Origin: Prodigiosinella confusarubida | GTDB taxonomy: Bacteria; Pseudomonadota; Gammaproteobacteria; Enterobacterales; Enterobacteriaceae | Reading direction: 5' to 3' | Length of the DNA: 64,000 bases | Assembly (NCBI RefSeq): GCF_002847015.1 | Contig: NZ_CP025085.1 | Location: forward strand, 558,001-622,000 | In this document: positions 58,163 through 64,000 of the stretch, one piece after another | Position numbering within the stretch: the stretch's first letter is position 1 | Layout of the letters: every line of letters begins with the position of its first letter | The notes under the pieces: generated by a model | The model's input: the letters and a program-made list of their open reading frames with translations, nothing else | Told to the model about the DNA's origin: nothing | Databases searched by the model: none | Position numbers and translations under genes: made by a program

Positions 58163-59061
58163 GAAAAGTGGGGTTAAGGATTGACGTTGATACCTGGCGT
58201 GGGACGCGGGTGGGGGTTCCTCGCCTGCTGACGTCACTGGAGACTCATGGTGTCAGGGCCAGCTTTTTCTTCAGTTTGGGCCCCGATAACATGGGCCGCC
58301 ATTTATGGCGGCTGATTCGACCGGTATTTTTGTGGAAAATGCTGCGTTCAAACGCCGCATCGCTGTACGGCTGGGATATTCTCTTGGCCGGCACGGCCTG
58401 GCCCGGCCGAGTGATTAGCCGTGGCCTGGCCGGACAAATCAGCGCTGCCACGCAACGTCATGAGGTTGGGTTACACGCCTGGGATCATTTCGCCTGGCAA
58501 ACCTGGGCCGGTGTGTGGAATCGGGCCAAAATGAAACAGCAAACTCAACTGGCGTATGACGCGCTGTCCGAGATTACCCACCAACCCGTGATGTGTTCGG
58601 CGGTGGCGGGCTGGCGAGCCGATCAGAACGTGGTCGAAGCCAAACAGGCGTTCCCATTTCATTACAACAGTGATTGTCGTGGCACCGCGCCGTTTCGGCC
58701 GCTGCTGGATGATGGTTCTACCGGTACCGTACAGATTCCGGTTACGCTGCCGACCTGGGATGAAGCCATCGGCCGGGAAACCAATGCTGATGATTTTAAC
58801 CGCTACATTCTTGATCGGATCAAGCAGGATGAAGGCACACCGGTCTATACCATTCACGCTGAGGTGGAAGGTATTTTGATGAACGGAAAGTTTGACGAGT
58901 TGTTGACGATGGCTACACAAGAAGGCATTCAGTTCTGCCCGTTAAGTGAGTTATTGCCCGCCGACCTTGCTACGTTGCCGTTGGGCCGCATTGTCCGTGG
59001 TACGCTTGCGGGACGTGACGGATGGTTGGGATGCCAGCAGTCAGTGGGAGACGCATACTGA
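58159..59061 (+). CDS. arnD: Undecaprenyl-phosphate Ara4FN deformylase ArnD
   Basis: A 300-residue NodB-type polysaccharide deacetylase. The metal/catalytic region is [10 protein letters not shown] near the N-terminus and [14 protein letters not shown] for the His pair. It removes the formyl group on the carrier lipid before flipping. It overlaps arnA by ATGA and shares its last base with the arnT ATG. Confidence 0.95.
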   Translation: MRKVGLRIDVDTWRGTRVGVPRLLTSLETHGVRASFFFSLGPDNMGRHLWRLIRPVFLWKMLRSNAASLYGWDILLAGTAWPGRVISRGLAGQISAATQRHEVGLHAWDHFAWQTWAGVWNRAKMKQQTQLAYDALSEITHQPVMCSAVAGWRADQNVVEAKQAFPFHYNSDCRGTAPFRPLLDDGSTGTVQIPVTLPTWDEAIGRETNADDFNRYILDRIKQDEGTPVYTIHAEVEGILMNGKFDELLTMATQEGIQFCPLSELLPADLATLPLGRIVRGTLAGRDGWLGCQQSVGDAY

Positions 59062-60710
59062 TGAAACAGGCTGGACAGGCCATCATGTGGCTGGGATTGT
59101 TGGCGCTCTATTACCTGATTCCGCTTAATGGCCGTTTTCTATGGCAACCGGATGAAACCCGCTATGCAGAGATCAGTCGTGAAATGCTGGCTAGCGGAAA
59201 TTGGGTGGTGCCCCATTTTCTTGGCCTGCGCTATTTCGAAAAACCCGTGGCGGGTTACTGGATTAATAATCTGAGTCAGTGGTTGTTTGGCGACAGCAAT
59301 TTTGCGGTACGTTTTGGTTCGGTGTTTTCCATCCTGCTAACCGCCGGGCTGGTGTATTGGCTGACGCTACGCCTGTGGCAGCAACGTAGAACCGCTTTTC
59401 TGGCGGTGATAATTTATCTGAGTAGTTTGCTGGTTTACGGCATTGGCACTTACGCTGTGCTGGACCCGATGATTGCCCTGTGGCTGACCGCTGGCATGTG
59501 CAGCTTCTGGCTGGCAGCGCAGGCGACAACCCGCAGCGGCAAGATAAACGGTTATCTGCTGCTGGGCGTGGTATGCGGCATGGGGTTTATGACCAAAGGG
59601 TTTCTGGCGCTGGCGGTGCCGGTAATCGCGGTGTTGCCGTGGGTGACTCAGCAACGGCGCTGGAAAGAGGTGCTGCTGTTCGGACCGTTGGCGATCATCA
59701 GTGCACTGGTCATTTCCTTGCCCTGGGTGCTGGCGATAGCTAAACACGAGCCGGATTACTGGCACTATTTCTTCTGGGTGGAGCATATTCAACGTTTTGC
59801 CGAGAAAAATGCCCAGCATAAGGCACCTTTTTGGTATTACCTGCCGATCTTGTTTGCCGGTACACTGCCGTGGATGGCGTTATTGCCTTCGTCACTGCTG
59901 AATGGCTGGCGTTCGCGACGACAGGACAGTGGCGCTTTTTATTTGTTGGGTTGGGTTGTGATGCCATTGCTGTTTTTCAGCATCGCCAAGGGTAAATTGC
60001 CCACTTATATCCTGCCTTGTTTTGCGCCGTTGGCCATGTTGATGGCACGACGGGTTACTACTCTGGTGCAACATCGGATACTGACCGTGAATGGCTGGAT
60101 TAACCTGCTATTTGGTGTCGTCTGCGCGCTGGTGGTAGTGCTGGTTTTATCCCCATGGGGATTCTCACATCGTCCGCTTTATCAGCATGATGAGCTGATG
60201 AAGGTGGTGTTGGCGGCTGGCGCATTCCTGTTTTGGGGCGTGGTCGGTGCACTGACGTTGCGTCGATCTGCGCAGCGCTGGTATTGGGCGGTGTTGTGTC
60301 CGTTGGGTGTGGCATTGACAGTCGGTATGGTTATTCCACAGCGGGTGTCTGAAACCAAAAATCCGCAGATTTTTGTGCAGGAGGTTCAGCCTCAGCTGGC
60401 CCAGAGCCGCTATATTCTGTCGGACAGTACCGGTATAGCATCGGCGATTGCCTGGGAAACCAAACGTAGCGATATCACCATGTTTAATAATCAGGGTGAG
60501 CTGGAGTACGGGTTGTCTTATCCTGACGCAAAATCCCGTTTTGTGGATCAAAGCCATTTTGCGGATTGGCTGGCGACACATCGTCGTGACGGTAATGTGG
60601 CGTTGATACTGAAGTTTTCCTCAGCGAATGATCCGGTTTCGGGTGTGCCGAAAGCCGATTTCACGTACCGTCAAGGGCGGATGGTATTGCTATGGTATCG
60701 TCAGCAGTGA
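59061..60710 (+). CDS. arnT: L-Ara4N lipid A transferase ArnT
   Basis: A 549-residue inner-membrane glycosyltransferase of the GT-C (PMT) type with about 12-13 spans. The periplasmic loop after span one has QPDETRYAEISREML with the Asp-Glu metal/catalytic region, and YFEKPVAGYW follows; GKLPTYILPCFAPLA is conserved in ArnT. It transfers L-Ara4N from undecaprenyl phosphate to lipid A. The ATG at 59061 overlaps the arnD stop; the upstream in-frame extension lies in arnD. Confidence 0.96.
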   Translation: MKQAGQAIMWLGLLALYYLIPLNGRFLWQPDETRYAEISREMLASGNWVVPHFLGLRYFEKPVAGYWINNLSQWLFGDSNFAVRFGSVFSILLTAGLVYWLTLRLWQQRRTAFLAVIIYLSSLLVYGIGTYAVLDPMIALWLTAGMCSFWLAAQATTRSGKINGYLLLGVVCGMGFMTKGFLALAVPVIAVLPWVTQQRRWKEVLLFGPLAIISALVISLPWVLAIAKHEPDYWHYFFWVEHIQRFAEKNAQHKAPFWYYLPILFAGTLPWMALLPSSLLNGWRSRRQDSGAFYLLGWVVMPLLFFSIAKGKLPTYILPCFAPLAMLMARRVTTLVQHRILTVNGWINLLFGVVCALVVVLVLSPWGFSHRPLYQHDELMKVVLAAGAFLFWGVVGALTLRRSAQRWYWAVLCPLGVALTVGMVIPQRVSETKNPQIFVQEVQPQLAQSRYILSDSTGIASAIAWETKRSDITMFNNQGELEYGLSYPDAKSRFVDQSHFADWLATHRRDGNVALILKFSSANDPVSGVPKADFTYRQGRMVLLWYRQQ

Positions 60711-61045
60711 TCGACTATGTACTGATTGTGGTGGTGAGCCTGCTGAGTTGCGCCGGTCAGCTTAGCCAGAAGCAGGCTGCCTGTGGGCAACACACGGGTT
60801 CCCATCATCGCCATATTTTGCTGTGGATGGGGATCAGTATCCTGTTGCTGGGGCTGGCGATGCTGCTGTGGTTGGTGGTATTGCAACGGGTACCGGTTGG
60901 CATTGCTTATCCCATGTTGAGTTTGAACTTCATTCTGGTTGCTCTGGCGGCTCATGTCCTGTGGCGTGAAGCCATTAGTTGGCGTCAAATAGTGGGAATT
61001 GTATTCATTGTCGCCGGGATAGTCCTGATGGGAGGCAACGCATGA
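60707..61045 (+). CDS. arnE: L-Ara4N-phosphoundecaprenol flippase subunit ArnE
   Basis: A small EmrE-like four-helix membrane protein. The core is VSLLSCAGQLSQKQAACGQH in helix one and VPVGIAYPMLSLNFILVALA in helix three, both diagnostic. With ArnF it flips the lipid-linked sugar to the periplasmic face. I prefer the GTG at 60707, which overlaps the arnT stop and gives MIDYVLIVVVSLLSCAGQL, one residue longer here than in E. coli; an ATG at 60692 would add five residues. Confidence 0.9.
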   Translation: MIDYVLIVVVSLLSCAGQLSQKQAACGQHTGSHHRHILLWMGISILLLGLAMLLWLVVLQRVPVGIAYPMLSLNFILVALAAHVLWREAISWRQIVGIVFIVAGIVLMGGNA

Positions 61046-61440
61046 AAGGCTATAGCTGGGCGATGCTGAGTGTGTTGTTGGTAAGTACAGCGCAATTGCT
61101 GATGAAATGGGGTATGTCGCAACTGCCGCCGATGACAGAACCGCTGCTGTTTGTCATGTCGCTTTGGAGGGCATTGCCTGCCGTCTCCGTGGTGTTCGTT
61201 GGTCTGGTTGCTTATGCGCTTTCTATGTTGTGCTGGTTTAATGCGTTGCGTTTTTTACCGCTCAGCCGGGTTTATCCGTTATTAAGCCTGAGTTATGTTC
61301 TGGTGTGGCTATTGGCGGTGATCCTGCCGGTTTTCTCCGACCGGTTCAGCCCCGGTAAACTGGCAGCCATTGGATTGATTCTGGTGGGCGTCTGGCTGGT
61401 GTGCGGAAAACCGGATAACCAGGACCATCATGCAGGTTAA
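61042..61440 (+). CDS. arnF: L-Ara4N-phosphoundecaprenol flippase subunit ArnF
   Basis: A 132-residue four-helix partner of ArnE: MKGYSWAMLSVLLVSTAQLL, then FLPLSRVYPLLSLSYVLVWL and a polar tail CGKPDNQDHHAG. The ATG at 61042 overlaps the arnE stop. It is the last gene of the arn operon and converges with an ABC transporter operon on the other strand; only about 75 bases separate the two, and no good terminator was seen in that gap. Confidence 0.93.
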   Translation: MKGYSWAMLSVLLVSTAQLLMKWGMSQLPPMTEPLLFVMSLWRALPAVSVVFVGLVAYALSMLCWFNALRFLPLSRVYPLLSLSYVLVWLLAVILPVFSDRFSPGKLAAIGLILVGVWLVCGKPDNQDHHAG

Positions 61441-61515
61441 GCCGGTTGGCCTAACCTGTGTATTATCGGTTACCGTTGCTGGGTCGGATAAAAATACCGG
61501 GGCCAGTAACCGGCC

Positions 61516-62190
61516 TTATGGTCTGGCGATATGGCCAGCCGACATGGAAACCGCACGGTCACACATGTAACCGATCACATCCGGGTCATGGCTCACCAGT
61601 ACCATGGTCAGCGCATCCTGCTGTTTCAGATCGTTAAGCAGATTTAGAATCTCCGCCTGCACCGACATATCCAGTGCCGACGTTGGTTCATCCAGCAGTA
61701 GTATTCTGGGTTGTAGCAATAAGGCTCTGACTATCGCCACGCGCTGACGTTGCCCGCCCGAAAGCTGGTGCGGGTAGCGGTTCATCATGGCTGAATCCAG
61801 GCCAACATGGCGCAGTCCGGTTGCAATACGATCATCAATATCCTGTATTTTTAGTAACTTCAGTGGTTCGGATAAGGTTCGACGCAGCCGGTGTTTGGGG
61901 TGCAATGACGCATAAGGATCCTGAAATACCATCTGCACATCACGCCGCAAGCTGCCGGTAAAAGGGCGCCCGGGCTGAACCTGATGCCCTGCCAGTGTCA
62001 TTTTACCCTGCCAGTGGGCGTTAAGACCGGCCAGTACCCACAGTAGTGACGATTTACCGCATCCGGAAGGTCCTACCAGACCAAAGCATTCACCGGGTTC
62101 TACCGTCAGACTGACATCATGTACCACGGTGCGTAGTTCATAGCCCTGTTTATGCGCGACACTAACAGCCTGCAAATCAATCATGCTCAT
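61516..62190 (-). CDS. Nickel/peptide-type ABC transporter ATPase (NikE/DppF-like)
   Basis: A 224-residue ATPase with Walker [10 protein letters not shown], signature LSGGQRQR, Walker B ILLLDEPTSALD and H-loop VSHDPD. It is shorter than the dipeptide ATPase at 39.8 kb and lacks its N-terminal extension, close to NikE in size. The start is the ATG at 62190 (MSMIDL) inside the previous gene's end; a long upstream extension would overlap that gene further and is rejected. It is the last gene of the operon. Confidence 0.88.
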   Translation of the reverse strand: MSMIDLQAVSVAHKQGYELRTVVHDVSLTVEPGECFGLVGPSGCGKSSLLWVLAGLNAHWQGKMTLAGHQVQPGRPFTGSLRRDVQMVFQDPYASLHPKHRLRRTLSEPLKLLKIQDIDDRIATGLRHVGLDSAMMNRYPHQLSGGQRQRVAIVRALLLQPRILLLDEPTSALDMSVQAEILNLLNDLKQQDALTMVLVSHDPDVIGYMCDRAVSMSAGHIARP

Positions 62191-63028
62191 TTGCCGCCGC
62201 CTCCAGCGCCACCCGATCCAGAGTCGGCAACGGTTGGCCGCGTACCGCTTTGCTGGGACGACAGGCCCACAACGTTCGGGTATAGGGATGCGTCGCTTCA
62301 GACAGTTTTTCTGCTGGCAGCGCATCCACCAATTGCCCCTTATACATCACCAGTACCCGTTCACACTGTTCGGATACCTGCTGTAAATCATGGCTTATCA
62401 ACAGCAATCCCATTCTCCGTTCTTCCACCAGAGTACGGATCAGTGCCAGTACCTGATCACGCATGGCATGATCCAGTGCGGAAGTGGGTTCATCGGCGAT
62501 CAACAATACGGGGTCGGCAATCAAGGCGATCGCCAGCATGACCCGTTGTCCCATGCCCCCCGATAGCTGATGAGGATAGCGCCGCATAAGCTGAATGGGT
62601 TGGGGAAGTCCTACGGAATGCAGTATATCGCTTACCTTTTCACGTCGCTGCCGACTATTCAGCGAGGTATGCAGGATTAACGGCTCTTCCACCTGCCAGC
62701 CGATGGTCCGGGCGGGGTTCAGCGCATATTTTGGGTCCTGCATCACCATGGCGATTTGTTGACCGCGTAACTGACTCCATTGCCGTTCGTTTAAATGGCT
62801 CAATTCCTGCCCTTTAAAGTGCAAGCGTTCAGCCTTGGTACGTAATGGTGCCGGGAGAAGCCCCATTAATGCGCGGGCGCTGAGCGATTTTCCAGAGCCG
62901 GATTCCCCCACCAGCGCAACCCGCTCCTGCCCTAGAGTGAAGGAGATATTTTTCACCAGCTCATTGCCATCAGGCAGCGTGATGGATAAATGCCGTGCGT
63001 CTATCAACGGGATGTCAGTTGTTGTCAT
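62177..63028 (-). CDS. Nickel/peptide-type ABC transporter ATPase (NikD/DppD-like)
   Basis: A 283-residue ATPase with Walker A GESGSGKS, signature LSGGMGQR, Walker B LLIADEPTSALD and H-loop LISHDL. There is no cysteine-rich C-terminal cluster of the kind seen in the 38.8-kb homologue; it ends with TLWACRPSKAVRGQPLPTLD, the short end found in NikD-type proteins. It overlaps the neighbouring genes on both sides by about 14 bases, so the operon is tightly coupled. Confidence 0.88.
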   Translation of the reverse strand: MTTTDIPLIDARHLSITLPDGNELVKNISFTLGQERVALVGESGSGKSLSARALMGLLPAPLRTKAERLHFKGQELSHLNERQWSQLRGQQIAMVMQDPKYALNPARTIGWQVEEPLILHTSLNSRQRREKVSDILHSVGLPQPIQLMRRYPHQLSGGMGQRVMLAIALIADPVLLIADEPTSALDHAMRDQVLALIRTLVEERRMGLLLISHDLQQVSEQCERVLVMYKGQLVDALPAEKLSEATHPYTRTLWACRPSKAVRGQPLPTLDRVALEAAANEHD

Positions 63029-63857
63029 TACGGGTATCCAGTCGGTCTCTCAGACCATCGCCAGTCAGGTTAAAGGCCAGACTGGCCAGTAAAATAGCCA
63101 TGCCGGGCGCGGCAGCTACCCACCACTGATCAAAAATGACTTTTCCACCTTCAGCCACCATTGATCCCCATTCTGCGGTTGGCGGTGCGACTCCCATCCC
63201 CAGAAAGCCGAGTCCGGCGGCGGCAAGAATAATCCCGCCCAGGCTCAGGGCAGCACGTACCACAGCGCCGGGCATGCAGAGCGGCAGAATATGCCCAAAC
63301 ATTAAACGCAACCCGGTAATTCCCTGCATGCGAGCGGCGGCCAGATAATCACTGCGGCGTAACGCGAGAGTTTCTGCCCGTGATTGCCGGGCGAAAGGCG
63401 GCCAACTGGTTAGCGCCAGCGCCAGTGCGCCATTCATCAGCCCGGGACCCAGTACCGACACCAGCGCGAGAGCGATCACCAGATTGGGTAGCGACATGGC
63501 GATATCGGTAACGCGCATTAATATGCGCTCAGTCCAGCCGCCCACATAACCGGCAGTAATACCGATCAACATGCCAATCGGTATGGTAAGAATCAGGATC
63601 AGGATAACCAGCACCAGCGTTGGTCTGGCACCATAAATTACCCGCGATAACAGGTCGCGGCCAAAGCCATCGGTTCCCAGCCAGTGTTGCGCTGAAGGTG
63701 GCAGTAACCGTGCCGTTATGGTCTGCATGTTAGGATCAAACGGTGCCAGCCAGGGGGCCAAGAGGGCGGTCAACACCAGAATAGCCACCAGTGTTGTGCC
63801 CATCGCCAGTGTATTGATCCGCCTGACCGGTTTAGTGACAGATAAATGTTGTGTCAT
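63015..63857 (-). CDS. Nickel/peptide-type ABC transporter permease (NikC/DppC-like)
   Basis: A 280-residue permease: GTDGFGRDLLSRVIYGARPT in the periplasmic turn, coupling loop RRSDYLAAARMQGITGLRLM, ending LAFNLTGDGLRDRLDTRNDN. Six spans are predicted. With the partial upstream permease and the two ATPases it forms an importer of the Nik/Dpp family. Nickel, opine-metal or peptide substrates are all possible; the binding protein, which would decide, is outside the window. Confidence 0.88.
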   Translation of the reverse strand: MTQHLSVTKPVRRINTLAMGTTLVAILVLTALLAPWLAPFDPNMQTITARLLPPSAQHWLGTDGFGRDLLSRVIYGARPTLVLVILILILTIPIGMLIGITAGYVGGWTERILMRVTDIAMSLPNLVIALALVSVLGPGLMNGALALALTSWPPFARQSRAETLALRRSDYLAAARMQGITGLRLMFGHILPLCMPGAVVRAALSLGGIILAAAGLGFLGMGVAPPTAEWGSMVAEGGKVIFDQWWVAAAPGMAILLASLAFNLTGDGLRDRLDTRNDNN

Positions 63858-64000
63858 CGTGTTCTCGGATCGGTTAAATACGTCAACGCATCCGCCAGCG
63901 CGTTCAGTAAAATGAATAAAGTCCCAATCATCAATGTCGCACCCAGAATCGCGGGCGTATCCGCCGCGAACAGGGCATTGGTCAGATAGCGGCCGACGCC
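63854..64000 (-). CDS. Nickel/peptide-type ABC transporter permease (NikB/DppB-like), C-terminal part
   Basis: The last 48 codons of a permease that enters from the right edge: GVGRYLTNALFAADTPAILG, a membrane segment TLMIGTLFILLNALADALTY and the end LTDPRTR. This end is typical of DppB/NikB proteins. Its stop overlaps the next permease start by ATGA. The rest, and the likely binding protein gene, lie beyond the window. Confidence 0.8.
   Translation of the reverse strand, partial: GVGRYLTNALFAADTPAILGATLMIGTLFILLNALADALTYLTDPRTR

Noticed and set aside
57038-58237. Long open frame (399 codons) on the minus strand
   Set aside because: It lies entirely opposite arnA and arnD, which are conserved to family length and motif; the protein resembles nothing known.

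Overview
The window looks like chromosome from a plant-associated, soft-rot type enterobacterium (Pectobacteriaceae; Dickeya, Brenneria, Musicola or a relative). The signs are glmU-glmS, pstSCAB-phoU, adeP and arnBCADTEF genes very close to those of E. coli, together with a PelX-type family 9 pectate lyase behind a KdgR box and a true ACC deaminase. Genus and species cannot be fixed from this sequence alone. No rRNA, tRNA, CRISPR array or intact insertion sequence was seen.

Layout. 1-0.97 kb: start of pelX (minus) and its control region. 0.97-4.5 kb: glmU-glmS, cell-wall amino sugar supply. 4.6-5.9 kb: a small exported protein and a deletion scar that joins the remains of a divergent AraC-regulator/SDR pair. 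6.1-21.2 kb: a complete 18-gene aryl polyene (APE) cluster in apeA-R order. It holds two acyl carrier proteins, two ketosynthases and a chain-length-factor partner, two dehydratases, a ketoreductase, a head-group ligase, a methyltransferase, acyl/glycosyl transferases and a LolA-like/MMPL/lipoprotein export set. 21.4-26.1 kb: pstSCAB-phoU behind two Pho boxes. 26.3-35 kb: an accessory-looking block with two TetR-family regulators and a tripartite RND efflux operon whose base composition looks richer in G+C than its surroundings.

35.3-45.3 kb: a dipeptide-type ABC importer, an M20 metallopeptidase, a LysR regulator, then ACC deaminase (acdS) and an Lrp-type regulator on the minus strand. All five ACC-deaminase signature residues are present. 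The block could form a plant-derived amide/peptide and ACC utilisation module. 45.3-47.5 kb: divergent yieH and adeP. 47.6-48.4 kb: an AcpT-like phosphopantetheinyl transferase with altered catalytic motifs. 48.7-51.0 kb: aegA with the wreck of a HydN-type ferredoxin gene directly behind it. 51.1-51.3 kb: a degenerate palindromic repeat, a second piece of which lies after phoU. 51.7-53.4 kb: a three-lipoprotein cassette (CsgG-like, DUF4810-like, DUF799/GNA1162-like). 54.1-61.4 kb: the arn operon for L-Ara4N lipid A modification, with a possible PmrA box upstream. 61.5-64 kb: the distal part of a nickel/peptide-type ABC importer on the minus strand, cut by the window edge.

The strongest leads are the acdS neighbourhood, an operator-like sequence shared by a tetR promoter and the efflux promoter, the altered PPTase on the same chromosome as an APE cluster, and two deletion-type gene ruins. 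Most of the rest is well-known enterobacterial biology.
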